Source: Pseudomonadaceae bacterium (GTDB lineage Bacteria; Pseudomonadota; Gammaproteobacteria; Pseudomonadales; Azotimanducaceae). From it: a stretch of DNA of 64,000 nt. The stretch spans positions 248,001 through 312,000 of the forward strand of contig JANSXA010000001.1 of assembly GCA_024743175.1 (NCBI GenBank). Reading direction: 5' to 3'. Numbering within the stretch: the first letter of the stretch is position 1; each line of letters starts with the position of its first letter. Positions 32,514-40,405 of the stretch are shown here, piece after piece. A program made the position numbers and the translations under genes. Under the pieces are notes generated by a model, which saw nothing but the letters and a program-made list of their open reading frames with translations, was not told the DNA's origin and did no database searches.

Positions 32514-34469
32514 CTATCGCCTCAACCCGTATCGATTTTCAAGCGTTCTGGCGATTCGCCCCCCGTCAGATACATCTTTGCTGATTTTCTGTTCAATCAT
32601 TTGATCAATCTGGAATCTTAGATTGCCTGGAGGACCTTCAGTCCTGACGCTGCTAGTCACACCAGGAGGACTGTTGATAATGATTGTCGGCGCTTGTTGC
32701 TCTTTCGCTTTGCCTGCTGGCGTGATGTCTACGCGCTCGCCGCGAGTCAATGCAAGGGGTACAAAGTTGGCATCAGGGCCTGGCTTGCCGCCCACCGTGA
32801 ATGAACCACCCGTATTGAATCCGAATGCTTTAAACAACCCCTGACCAAAAGAACCCGCACCACCACCGGCACCGAAAATGCCCTCAATAAGTGGTTTCAT
32901 AATCAGCAGCTGTACTGTGATTCTCGCCAAGTCTCTCAGCATCGCTTCAGCAAAGTTCTGTACAGACACCTCACCACCGGCAAACATCTCATCGATGGCA
33001 CCACCGATATTGTTGGCCAGTGCTTCACCAATCACCGCAGAAGACTCTTCGGTGTCTTCTTTCAGTTTTTCCATTTGAATGTTGAGACGCTCAAGAATCT
33101 CCTGATCATCGACACCTGAAATTTCAAAGAAGCCACCCGCCGCAAGCTCTTTAACTCGCGCAATTTGGGCCTCAATTTGTTCCATCTCTGTGCGGGAGGC
33201 GGCGAACATGGCTTTGACTTCTTCGACTGCGGCAGTGCCTTGCCCGAAACTGTCTTCACTGGTTGGGGCTGATGGGCCTTGGAATGATTTCAGAAATGGC
33301 GCTTCAGGGCCTTGGAACGGTCCGACGTTATCCGCAAGTACCCCTGAATCGTCGTCATCGTCGTCATCGCCTGATCCAGAACCTCCGCCCTCCTCTTCTT
33401 TTTTCAGCCTGGATTTCGCCAACTCAATTCTCTTAAGTATGAGTTGTTCTTCTGCGCCAAGCTTTGCGAGCGACGAATCTTTCAGGCTGGTTGAGAGGTT
33501 ACTGCCCAGAACCTGATTTATCTGGTCCTGTATGCGGGTCAGTTCTTTTTCCAGCCTTGGAATATCTGTATCAGCAATACCACCGACAGCGGCAGCAATA
33601 TCTTCAGATCCCTGCTGGATGCCCTTTACCAGCCCCCCTAGAATATCTATCCCAAGGTCTTTGGCCGCAGCAAACGCCTTGTTTAGCTCAATGATGGCTT
33701 CAGCGTTATCAAGAATAGTCTGAGCGCTTCTGGCTGTAAGAACCCTTTCAATACGCGCCAGCTCATCGTTATAGGCTTCAGCCTTTTTGATGTTGTCAGC
33801 AGAAATAATGCCGCCATCATCACGCAACTGTTTGCGGACTTCCTCCAGCGCAGTGATTCCACCACCGAGCGCTGCCGCCAATCTCGGTCCGGCATCTTCA
33901 CCAAAAATCTTCGAAGCTTGTGAAGCGCGAACTGCTGAGTCCTGAACATTTGATAGCGCCCTCAGGCTGTCTTCCAATACCTCAGATGTCGACCGAAAGC
34001 CGGAAGCGTCTGTTAGTTCGACCTGCAACTCTTTGAAGGTTTTCAGGTACTCCTGGTTGCCTTTCCGCGCCTCGCCCAGCCGGCGATTAAAGCGCCGTAG
34101 GGATTGATCTACCTCATTGTCATTCGTGCCCGCAAGCTCACCAAAAGCGGCTCGCAGCTCCTGTATCTGATCTGTGGTAACACCAGCAACAATAGCCGAC
34201 TTGCCGATCCTGTCAGCCAGATCAGTCTGGGACTTTGCAAAACTACTAACCCTGGAAATAAGAACGCCACCAAAAACTGCGGCAAGAGCGGTTTTAGCCA
34301 CACGCGCAGACTTGCCAATGGCTTCGAACCTTTTGTCTACTCGTCGCGTAGAGCGCTCGATTTTGCTTACAGATGAGTCTGTTTGCTTTTCAGCTTTTTT
34401 CATCTCGCGCCGCAACATTTCTGTCGTGGCGTCGATACGAACTAGAAGGTCATCAACTTCCTGCGTCAT
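32514..34469 (-). CDS. Phage tail tape-measure-like protein
   Basis: 651 residues, ATG 34469 with AGGA ten bases ahead. The N-terminus is helical and charged (LLVRIDATTEMLRREMKKAEKQTDSSVSKIE), followed by an Ala/Gly hydrophobic segment TALAAVFGGVLISRVSSFA and tape-measure-type helices (RIGKSAIVAGVTTDQIQELRAAFGELAG). The middle has a low-complexity Gly/Ser/Asp stretch with seven Asp in a row near residue 370. The C-terminus has MLRDLARITVQLLIMKPLIEGIFG and FNTGGSFTVGGKPGPDANFVPLALTRGERVDITP, which closely resembles lambda-like tape-measure C-termini. Such proteins scaffold and set the length of siphovirus tails. No other tail gene is recognisable beside it, which is odd: either the satellite supplies its own ruler to a helper phage or this is a prophage remnant. 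Confidence 0.8.
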   Translation of the reverse strand: MTQEVDDLLVRIDATTEMLRREMKKAEKQTDSSVSKIERSTRRVDKRFEAIGKSARVAKTALAAVFGGVLISRVSSFAKSQTDLADRIGKSAIVAGVTTDQIQELRAAFGELAGTNDNEVDQSLRRFNRRLGEARKGNQEYLKTFKELQVELTDASGFRSTSEVLEDSLRALSNVQDSAVRASQASKIFGEDAGPRLAAALGGGITALEEVRKQLRDDGGIISADNIKKAEAYNDELARIERVLTARSAQTILDNAEAIIELNKAFAAAKDLGIDILGGLVKGIQQGSEDIAAAVGGIADTDIPRLEKELTRIQDQINQVLGSNLSTSLKDSSLAKLGAEEQLILKRIELAKSRLKKEEEGGGSGSGDDDDDDDSGVLADNVGPFQGPEAPFLKSFQGPSAPTSEDSFGQGTAAVEEVKAMFAASRTEMEQIEAQIARVKELAAGGFFEISGVDDQEILERLNIQMEKLKEDTEESSAVIGEALANNIGGAIDEMFAGGEVSVQNFAEAMLRDLARITVQLLIMKPLIEGIFGAGGGAGSFGQGLFKAFGFNTGGSFTVGGKPGPDANFVPLALTRGERVDITPAGKAKEQQAPTIIINSPPGVTSSVRTEGPPGNLRFQIDQMIEQKISKDVSDGGRIARTLENRYGLRR

Positions 34470-34546
34470 GGTTTTTCCTCAGTAAATTCGACCTTTCCAA
34501 ACACCAGTTAAATGGAAAGTTGGAGGGCCCACTGCTTTCAAGTCAT

Positions 34547-34579
34547 ACACCAGCACCAAAGCACTCGATACGCTGGTGT
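34547..34579. repeat. Inverted repeat between TerS and tape-measure genes
   Basis: ACACCAGC, 17 bases, GCTGGTGT. It lies in a 153-base gap (34470-34622) with no gene. A related AAAGTGCTGGT occurs at about 34598-34608. It could be a terminator-like hairpin or a packaging-related site; no T tract follows. Confidence 0.35.
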
Positions 34580-34622
34580 TGATGTCATAAACGAGCGTCA
34601 AAGTGCTGGTTGCTGTCATTGA

Positions 34623-35060
34623 CTAATGCTCATCAGCCGGTCCCCATGTTCTGGAAGCAGGCTTTGCCCGCGTTGCTGTCTCTGCCTGCCGCGCCCCATA
34701 TTTAGACTGTTGAGAAAGTCGCATCTTGGTAGATAGGCTCTCAATGCGCGTGGTGTGGTCGGCGCGCACTTTGCTCAACCTGTGGTACCGGGTTAGCCCG
34801 TCATCAGTGTACAGCTCGGCGTCGGGGAAGCGCTCGATAGCGCGGTCGATCAATTGAGCGGATGTTTCATGGATAACCAGCGCCCGCAGCAACGGTAAGT
34901 TACCACCATCCCACCAATCAGTTGGTTTAGTGGCGACGATCTGGTGCCAAAGCGCAGCCTGGACCTCTGTTAAATCACCAGGAGGCTCAGGTAGTTTTTT
35001 GAAATCAGCAAGGCGTGCTACCTGCAATTCAGCTTGTGATTTGGGTCCGCGTTTAGCCAT
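34623..35060 (-). CDS. terS: Phage terminase small subunit (P27 family-like)
   Basis: 145 residues, ATG 35060 with AGGA upstream. N-terminus MAKRGPKSQAELQVARL and LPEPPGDLTEVQAALWHQIV match the P27-type small terminase pattern; the remainder is helical (LPLLRALVIHETSAQLIDRAIERFP). Small terminases recognise cos or pac DNA and dock the large terminase. No terL follows; the next gene is the tape-measure-like one. A lone terS is the packaging-redirection device of many phage satellites. The 186 bases upstream (35061-35246) hold no convincing gene and include a CCCCGGGG palindrome near 35153-35160, a possible packaging region. Confidence 0.75.
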   Translation of the reverse strand: MAKRGPKSQAELQVARLADFKKLPEPPGDLTEVQAALWHQIVATKPTDWWDGGNLPLLRALVIHETSAQLIDRAIERFPDAELYTDDGLTRYHRLSKVRADHTTRIESLSTKMRLSQQSKYGARQAETATRAKPASRTWGPADEH

Positions 35061-35246
35061 GTACTGTTGTTCCTAAATGTTGGGTAGTTGACAGAATGAA
35101 TAAGTCGTCCCACACGCCGGTCTCCTTGCATTTCGCTTTTGTTGCGGATACGCCCCCGGGGTGTGGTAGAGGGTGACGTTGGCATATCAAGGAGCTCTGG
35201 GGGACCAACGCCACCTAAAGACGCTACCGACGCCTCCAAAACACCC

Positions 35247-35492
35247 CTAGAGTTTCGCTGGGCCTTTGACTACACCGCAGGCAACGAGCGTACGCTCTGC
35301 CCATCGAGCTTTGCGTAAGCCTGATTCGCGTTCGGTCTTCGACTTGCCAAATTCGACCATGTCCATGCCTAAATCCAATTCATTCTCAACCCACTTTTTT
35401 GCAAGCGGAGCACGACAAATCCCAGTGACGCTTCTTGAGGGTCGCTCAGAAGATCGCGGGGTATCGGTTCGCTGTATCGTTGCGTATTCCAT
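35247..35492 (-). CDS. Small hypothetical satellite protein (81 residues)
   Basis: ATG 35492 follows the preceding gene's stop by one base, with GGAG inside that gene. It is basic, with RPSRSVTGICRAPLAKKWVENELDLGM and ERESGLRKARWAERTLVACGVVKGPAKL. No family recognised. Tight spacing and ribosome site argue for a real gene. It is placed just before TerS in the same transcript, so a late or packaging-related role is possible but not shown. Confidence 0.6.
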   Translation of the reverse strand: MEYATIQRTDTPRSSERPSRSVTGICRAPLAKKWVENELDLGMDMVEFGKSKTERESGLRKARWAERTLVACGVVKGPAKL

Positions 35493-35493
35493 T

Positions 35494-36084
35494 TCAAAGT
35501 CTCCAAATCTTGACGATTTCTTTGGGTAGGTCCGCGGCTGTCAGCCAGCCCGATTCGATATAATCCATAATTTCGCTTCGCAGTTTCGCTGCGTCATCAT
35601 CCACAGCACCCACCTTTGGCCTTGGTAACTGGTGGTGGTGAGCCTCATGCCCAGCAACTGCCAATTCCTGGAGAATAGCGTCCATCTCCGATCGCATAGC
35701 GATCAGGTCAATGACTGGTTCTAGACGCGCCTGAAATTGACCCACTAACAGTTTTTTGTAATCCGCACGCAAAGCACTAGCAACTTCCTTCGTGGCTGAT
35801 CGCTTGGCAATCGATAGCTGCCCTGTTAAATCAGATAGACTTTCTTTGATCTCTTGCATCCGTGGAAGAAGGGTGCCATTGATTTCAGAGTTAGCTTTTC
35901 TTATCGCTCGGTCTCTTAAGGCTGCCTGATTGCTGGACACAAGACCTGAGGGAGCATCCAAAAATGGCTCTCTTCGCAGAGTGTTAATCTTCGAACGAAC
36001 ATCGGCATACTCTTTTTCCAACGCCTGCCTCTGTTTGTTAATTTGTTTAACCTGCGGATCTTCGTCTAAGTGTTTTGTTTTCAT
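35494..36084 (-). CDS. Coiled-coil hypothetical satellite protein
   Basis: 196 residues; ATG overlaps the upstream stop by 4 bases (ATGA). Residues 1-130 are strongly helical and charged with heptad-like spacing (QVKQINKQRQALEKEYADVRSKINTL, LPRMQEIKESLSDLTGQLSIAKR), probably a coiled coil. A His-rich patch GHEAHHHQLPRP lies near residue 147, and the C-terminus has KLRSEIMDYIESGWLTAADLPKEIVKIW. No family recognised. It could be a scaffold-like or regulatory protein. Confidence 0.6.
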   Translation of the reverse strand: MKTKHLDEDPQVKQINKQRQALEKEYADVRSKINTLRREPFLDAPSGLVSSNQAALRDRAIRKANSEINGTLLPRMQEIKESLSDLTGQLSIAKRSATKEVASALRADYKKLLVGQFQARLEPVIDLIAMRSEMDAILQELAVAGHEAHHHQLPRPKVGAVDDDAAKLRSEIMDYIESGWLTAADLPKEIVKIWRL

Positions 36085-36317
36085 GATTCAATTTTACAGG
36101 CAGGCTGATCCACGCTGTCACGCTGTGACAGTATTTCCTCTAGAATTTCACCGAGGCGCATCGCCCTCAAATAATCGTCCTTTGCCTCGTCGCCAGATAA
36201 AACACCGCGCATCACAAGATCGTCGATCAGTTCAGCATCGATCTCGACAGACACCAAGACTAACCCCAGGCGCTTGCGCTCTCGGCATCTGCGTTGGCGT
36301 TCAGCGGCCCCGGTCAC
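36081..36317 (-). CDS. Small hypothetical satellite protein (78 residues)
   Basis: GTG 36317, overlapping the preceding gene by 17 bases. The N-terminus is Arg-rich (AAERQRRCRERKRLGLVLVSVEIDAELIDDLVMRGVL). This Arg-rich start followed by a V-x-V-E-I-D strand and a helix is a pattern common in small phage proteins, perhaps a ribbon-helix-helix DNA-binder. Overlap of 4 bases with the next gene indicates coupling. Function unknown. Confidence 0.6.
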   Translation of the reverse strand: MTGAAERQRRCRERKRLGLVLVSVEIDAELIDDLVMRGVLSGDEAKDDYLRAMRLGEILEEILSQRDSVDQPACKIES

Positions 36318-36534
36318 GGCGACGGTTGCGCATTAATTGCGAGTGCCTTGCGGCCAGTAGCAGGCGCACATCGTGTTCTCCTAGCGCGCCTGATTCAATT
36401 TGTGCAAGACAATCCTCTGACAGCGTATTGGCAACTACGAAATCCAATGAATGCGTGAGGCAGATTCGGCGCGTCAGTGCGTCGGCAATTGGATATACAA
36501 TACGGCGATCCGCTCTCAGTTTTTTGGTCCTCAT
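36301..36534 (-). CDS. Small hypothetical satellite protein (77 residues)
   Basis: ATG 36534 overlaps the upstream stop by 4 bases (ATGA). Basic ends flank a helical middle: RTKKLRADRRIVYPIADALTRRICLTH and ALGEHDVRLLLAARHSQLMRNRRRDRGR. No family recognised. Retention of three consecutive overlaps in this stretch makes coding likely despite the small size. Confidence 0.55.
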   Translation of the reverse strand: MRTKKLRADRRIVYPIADALTRRICLTHSLDFVVANTLSEDCLAQIESGALGEHDVRLLLAARHSQLMRNRRRDRGR

Positions 36535-36782
36535 GCGTTCGCTTCCACCGAGAAAGGTTTAACACCAGGACCCGAAGCCGGGACTTGCCCTCTAGCTTTT
36601 TCAACGATGCGCAGTACATCTGTGGCTGAGACCAGTTCTAAAACATCCGGTTGCTCTTGTCTCAACCAACTGAAGACCAGGCATGCCAACAGGTTGTCCG
36701 TGACACCTGGTATGCCTTGAAGTTTTGATGACACATGGGTGGTGATCTCGTTGACGGTTTGCGTTGCTATTTGTTTGTTCAT
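36531..36782 (-). CDS. Small hypothetical satellite protein (83 residues)
   Basis: ATG 36782 overlaps the stop of the DUF3102-like gene by 4 bases. Helical, with IATQTVNEITTHVSSKLQGIPGVTDNLLACLVFSWLRQEQPDVLELVSATDVLRIVEKA. No recognised family. It is part of the coupled early or middle gene chain of the satellite. Confidence 0.55.
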   Translation of the reverse strand: MNKQIATQTVNEITTHVSSKLQGIPGVTDNLLACLVFSWLRQEQPDVLELVSATDVLRIVEKARGQVPASGPGVKPFSVEANA

Positions 36783-37351
36783 GCCACTTCATCCAAACGT
36801 TTGACAGTCTCAATGAATTCGTTGCGATCCCAAGCGGGGCAGTCGTGTTCAGTCCAGATTACGGAGCGCTCACCTACAATGGTCTCCAGGTAATCGCTTA
36901 GTACTTTGTTTTTCATTGATCTTTTGCCCGCTTGGAAATCCGAGCCACCATCCTCTGCAGCAAACATGAACGTGTAGAAAGTGAAGCCAGGATTAATCGA
37001 GCTAGGATTGAGAAATATCTCGCCACCATCTGACATGAATCCACGAGCGGCTGTACCAGGTGGTGGGATACTAATCTTTGGGCCAGCAAGAACAGCTAAC
37101 GCCTCATTAAGTGATCCCAAATGCGACACGCGTGACGTATTTGCTGCCAGACGCATATACCGTTGCGCTGTGCGTGGTCTGATCCCTATTTCGGCTCTCA
37201 GGTAGTTTTCCCATTTGCCATGGTCACAAGAGTCCTTGGCTTCCTGTAATAGTTTGCCGGCCTCAATGTAGTGCTTGACCATTTGATTGCCGGAAGCCTC
37301 AGCTTTTAGCAACTCTGCTTTCAGTGCGATTGTGATGTTGGATAGATTCAA
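36779..37351 (-). CDS. DUF3102-like protein
   Basis: 190 residues from TTG 37351, chosen because AAGGAG lies seven bases upstream and the conserved part begins just after; the frame is open further up but without a ribosome site. HYIEAGKLLQEAKDSCDHGKWENYLRAEIGIRPRTAQRYMRLAAN is the DUF3102-type core, including an HTH-like RTAQRYMRLA. The second half (PGFTFYTFMFAAEDGGSDF, WTEHDCPAWDRNEFIETVKRL) is not recognised. Such proteins occur in phages and plasmids, with presumed DNA-binding role. The gap upstream (37352-37603, 252 bases) has no gene but a G-rich tract. Confidence 0.7.
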   Translation of the reverse strand: MNLSNITIALKAELLKAEASGNQMVKHYIEAGKLLQEAKDSCDHGKWENYLRAEIGIRPRTAQRYMRLAANTSRVSHLGSLNEALAVLAGPKISIPPPGTAARGFMSDGGEIFLNPSSINPGFTFYTFMFAAEDGGSDFQAGKRSMKNKVLSDYLETIVGERSVIWTEHDCPAWDRNEFIETVKRLDEVA

Positions 37352-37514
37352 TGTTGGCTCCTTAGTAAATATGGCTTGAACCCCAGCACTTGTAGTAATC
37401 CACAAGGCTGGGGCCGGTCGTTGCAGTTGGTGTGTATCCAGGTCACCGGAAGTTTCAAAACCTGAATTTTTTGCCATACGACTTCTCTGAAAGCCGCATA
37501 GGAACTGACCCCCT

Positions 37515-37560
37515 GGGGTGGCTGCCATGGGGTGGTTGGTGTTGGGTGGAGAGGTATGGG
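37515..37560 (+). other. G-rich tract with quadruplex potential
   Basis: The plus strand has GGGG, GGGG, GGG and GGG runs separated by 10-11 bases that are themselves rich in GG. It lies in the 252-base gene-free gap between the 144-residue gene and the DUF3102-like gene. It could be a replication or regulatory signal of the satellite. The loops are long, so quadruplex formation is uncertain. Confidence 0.35.
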
Positions 37561-37603
37561 TGTGTACTGTATGGGTAAGTCATAAGAGCAAGATCTATGC
37601 CAC

Positions 37604-38038
37604 CTAGGAATCGATGCGTAACAATCTACCAACAACGCTGTATTGCGCGCTCTCATCGAGCTTGTATGGCTTACCGTTTCGATCAACTCCCTCTGTGACG
37701 GTGCGCACCTGAGCAACAACTCTTTTGTTTTTGAGTCGTACAAAGGAGATTCGATCATTACGGCCTGGTGATCCGAACAGCGTTGTGTACTCTCTAAACA
37801 AATCGCTCTTACGAGTGACTTTAAAATCTCCAGACTTTTTACATTTTGGTTTTGATGTGTGCTCCGACACCCGATACCAGCGTTCCACCACCGTCTCGAA
37901 GTGTTCACCGTAATCAATGACACTAAATCGGACGACAACACGCGGTGTGTTCCATGCGTTGACGGTTCGATAATCGAGATATTTAAGAGTGTATTCGCCT
38001 TCGGGTATCGCAGCTTCATCAATGACCTCGCCGCTCAT
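37604..38038 (-). CDS. Hypothetical satellite protein (144 residues)
   Basis: ATG 38038, overlapping the winged-helix gene by 20 bases. Beta-rich pattern: IPEGEYTLKYLDYRTVNAWNTPRVVVRFSVIDYGEHFETVVERWYRV, then KKSGDFKVTRKSDLFREYTTLFG and KNKRVVAQVRTVTEGVDRNGKPY. This layout recalls small phage proteins of a DNA-metabolism module (single-strand-binding-like), but I do not recognise a family. Same transcript as its neighbours. Confidence 0.6.
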   Translation of the reverse strand: MSGEVIDEAAIPEGEYTLKYLDYRTVNAWNTPRVVVRFSVIDYGEHFETVVERWYRVSEHTSKPKCKKSGDFKVTRKSDLFREYTTLFGSPGRNDRISFVRLKNKRVVAQVRTVTEGVDRNGKPYKLDESAQYSVVGRLLRIDS

Positions 38039-38345
38039 GATCTATGCTCTCAATGCGATAGCGTTTCAGGCGCGTAGGTTTGCCGAATCTAGTAGGTACA
38101 GTTTCCCATTCAGACGAAATGTTGTGACCTTTCTTCCTTAATGCGGAAACTGTGCTGTTTAGCGCATGATCGCCAATTCGTTCCGCCTCGAAGCGGTTCA
38201 AGCTGCCACGTTGCAGTGCCGTTAGAATTGTGTGTGTTTTCGTTCTGGGCTTGGTATTATGAGGGCGATTGTTAGCTCCAATCTTTTGTCCCGCCTCGCC
38301 GGCATCCCGAAACCCTGGCTTCGAAAGAGGTTGGGGTTTTTTCAC
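38019..38345 (-). CDS. Winged-helix-like DNA-binding protein of the satellite
   Basis: 108 residues starting at GTG 38345, which shares its first base with the upstream AlpA-like stop (TAGTG), with a GGGGGG stretch ahead. The N-terminus is basic and disordered. The core TKTHTILTALQRGSLNRFEAERIGDHALNSTVSALRKKGHNISSEWE has the length and pattern of a winged HTH (helix, recognition helix in LNSTVSALRKKG, wing with TRLKRYRI). It is probably a regulator of the satellite. Confidence in the fold is moderate. Confidence 0.6.
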   Translation of the reverse strand: MKKPQPLSKPGFRDAGEAGQKIGANNRPHNTKPRTKTHTILTALQRGSLNRFEAERIGDHALNSTVSALRKKGHNISSEWETVPTRFGKPTRLKRYRIESIDHERRGH

Positions 38346-38536
38346 TATGCTGCCCCCCTTTCCCGCTTGGCTATATGTTCTGCTACCCAATCAAGCAGCT
38401 CTTGCTCAACCCAAGCAACGGAGTTTTCACCTATCGGTACAGGCCGAGGCGCTGTGCCTTGCTTCATCCGCAGATACCAAGTGGATTTTGGCACTCCGGT
38501 AATCTGCTCCCTCTCGGGCTCTCTAACTAATCTCAT
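38345..38536 (-). CDS. AlpA-family regulator
   Basis: 63 residues from ATG 38536 (AGAAGG eight bases ahead). RLVREPEREQITGVPKSTWYLRMKQGTAPRPVPIGENSVAWVEQELLDWVAEHIAKRE is a full AlpA/excisionase-like HTH: R-x-x-E-V-x-x-x-T-G-x-S-K-S-T-W-Y-like start, then the wing PVPIG and W-V-E-Q-E-L-L-D-W. AlpA proteins activate excision and early genes in P4-like and Gram-negative PICI satellites and can act as excisionase. Its position near the integrase suits that role. Confidence 0.85.
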   Translation of the reverse strand: MRLVREPEREQITGVPKSTWYLRMKQGTAPRPVPIGENSVAWVEQELLDWVAEHIAKRERGAA

Positions 38537-38634
38537 TCGCTGCAACCTTCTAATTGGATGCAACTCATTCTAGGGGGGGTTAAATAGAAAGCATCAAGTG
38601 AAACCACCATAGCGTTTGCTTTGGCGGATTTGTT

Positions 38635-39162
38635 TTACTTGCGCTGGTTAAGATACCGACGAACTGTAGATTCAGGAATTTCCAACTCAGCCGAAATTGC
38701 TGGTACAGCTCCGCGCGGCTTGCCATATTGCTCTACAAAAGCGTCATAAGCTTTGTAGATTGCAACTCTGTCATGTCGGTCTGTTCTGGCATTGATGGAG
38801 TTTTGTTTTTTTCGTTTTCCAGCCTTCGCAACTCTGATAGCTATTTCGCCCTCAGCAACGGTGGCCAGCCAATCGTTCCATCTGCGTTCAATTATGGAAG
38901 CGTGTTCTGGGTAAACTGACATTTGATTTTGGTATCGATAAACAACGTCTTCAGCTGCTTCAACCAACTTTAAAGCGGCTTCCGTGCCAGAATGATGACG
39001 ATTTCCCATGCGTTGGTATTCCGCATCAACCCAGACCCAAAGCGGTTCAACCAGCAACCGCTTGATAGAGTCTCCAAATCCTGACCCATGATCGTGACTT
39101 CGCACTAGCTCGACAACATGATCGCGTTCGTCTGGATCTACCAGAATCTCCCAGTCATTCAT
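38635..39162 (-). CDS. HTH-containing hypothetical protein next to integrase
   Basis: 175 residues; ATG 39162 overlaps the integrase stop by 8 bases, and the C-terminus ends with AVPAISAELEIPESTVRRYLNQRK, a resolvase/Xre-like HTH preceded by a helix RHDRVAIYKAYDAFVEQYG. The N-terminal 110 residues (WEILVDPDERDHVVELVRSHDHGSGFGDSIKRLL...) are not recognised. Probably cotranscribed with int, and perhaps a regulator or recombination-directionality partner. The 98-base gap to the AlpA-like gene is empty. Confidence 0.65.
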   Translation of the reverse strand: MNDWEILVDPDERDHVVELVRSHDHGSGFGDSIKRLLVEPLWVWVDAEYQRMGNRHHSGTEAALKLVEAAEDVVYRYQNQMSVYPEHASIIERRWNDWLATVAEGEIAIRVAKAGKRKKQNSINARTDRHDRVAIYKAYDAFVEQYGKPRGAVPAISAELEIPESTVRRYLNQRK

Positions 39163-40405
39163 TGCTTGCTGCCTTGCCTGGCATGGACACAACGCTGCCC
39201 TTTTTTGAATTCACATAACGCGCCCAGTCTTCCATCATCGGACGTCGACGTTGCAACATGTCATTACGCCGATAGGCGGCTTCTGTCTTGTCTCCAACAG
39301 AATGCGCCAGAGCCTTCTCAGCGACCACGTTGGCATAGGTAGTTTGGTCCGCCACCCAATCCCTAAACGTTGATCGAAAGCCGTGAACCGTAATGCCAGG
39401 CCAGCTCATGCGTTTCTTAAGCAGAGTTAGCATCGCCATGTTAGATAAGTGAGAACCGGCCTTGTGACCCGGGAAGAGCCACTTACCTTCAAACTCTGGG
39501 AGTCTTTCGAGTACATCCAAAGCCGCCTGCGATAGCGGCACGCGATGGGAGAATCCACTTTTCATTCGATCTGCAGGTATGGTCCAAATGTCACCCGCGA
39601 TTTCGCTCTTTGTGGCGGCAATAACCTCACCAGTTCGAGCTGCTGTCAGAATGGTGAATTCAAGCGCCAGGCGAGCAACTTCAGTCTTTTCCCGGAGATC
39701 TGTAACAAACTGATTTATCTGTTGGTATGGAAGCGCTGCCAAGTGAACAGGTCGTTTCTGTTGCAGATCATCTTGTAGAAGCTTTTTCATTCGCGGGCTA
39801 AGCGCTGCCGGGTTTTCACCTTCTCGTAACTCGAGTGCCTGTGCCTCATCTAGCACCTTTTCGATTCGACCGCGCACCCTTCGAGCGGTCTCTTCTTTCG
39901 AATGCCATATGGGCTTGAGAATCTCCACCACCTGGTCGATACCAATAGACCCTACAGGAACGTTACCGATAATCGGATAAGCGTAGGTTTCTAATGTGGC
40001 TGCCCACTGCGCCGAGTGTTTAGCACTCCATTTGTGCTCACGAGCTTCAATGTACTCATTAGCCAGGCTTTTGAATGTGCGTTGCTTTGCTGCTGAGCGC
40101 CTCTCAGTAGCCCGTACGCTTTGCTTCTCTGCAATAGGGTCTATGCCCGCCCTGCGAAGCACCCTACACTCCCTGGCCAGCTCACGCGCCTGAGCAAGGC
40201 TGACATCAACGTATGGACCTAAACCCATCCAGCGCTGCTTACCGTTGACTGTGTACCGGAAGATCCAACTGGCGGCACCAGCACCACCAACCTGAAGATA
40301 GAGGCCGCCGCCATCCGGCACAAAACAACGCTCACCTGTCTTAACGAGGTGAGCAACGGTCTTTGCAGCCAAGACATTGCGTGCGGACTTGCTAACTCGA
40401 ACCAT
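39155..40405 (-). CDS. int: Tyrosine-type integrase (P4-like)
   Basis: 416 residues from ATG 40405 (an in-frame TTG lies two codons earlier). The N-terminal DUF4102-type arm-binding domain has VPDGGGLYLQVGGAGAASWIFRYTVNGKQRWMGLGPY, followed by a core-binding SAM-like domain. The catalytic domain carries Arg in ILTAARTGEV (about 254), His-x-x-Arg in VHGFRSTFRDW (about 338-341), a second His in ALAHSVGD, and nucleophile Tyr in TEAAYRRNDM (about 376). All active-site residues are present, so it is likely functional. It inserts at tRNA 3' ends, consistent with the selC repeats. It lies 200 bases from the right repeat. Confidence 0.95.
   Translation of the reverse strand: MVRVSKSARNVLAAKTVAHLVKTGERCFVPDGGGLYLQVGGAGAASWIFRYTVNGKQRWMGLGPYVDVSLAQARELARECRVLRRAGIDPIAEKQSVRATERRSAAKQRTFKSLANEYIEAREHKWSAKHSAQWAATLETYAYPIIGNVPVGSIGIDQVVEILKPIWHSKEETARRVRGRIEKVLDEAQALELREGENPAALSPRMKKLLQDDLQQKRPVHLAALPYQQINQFVTDLREKTEVARLALEFTILTAARTGEVIAATKSEIAGDIWTIPADRMKSGFSHRVPLSQAALDVLERLPEFEGKWLFPGHKAGSHLSNMAMLTLLKKRMSWPGITVHGFRSTFRDWVADQTTYANVVAEKALAHSVGDKTEAAYRRNDMLQRRRPMMEDWARYVNSKKGSVVSMPGKAASNE

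Noticed and set aside
35018-35239. A 73-residue minus-strand frame just upstream of TerS
   Set aside because: Starts at TTG without a convincing site, overlaps TerS by 43 bases and has low-complexity Pro/Ser/Thr composition; treated as non-coding.
37348-38022. A 224-residue minus-strand frame overlapping the 144-residue and DUF3102-like genes
   Set aside because: It lies in another frame across a gene with better coding signs. Its end looks somewhat protein-like, but no start or ribosome site supports it.
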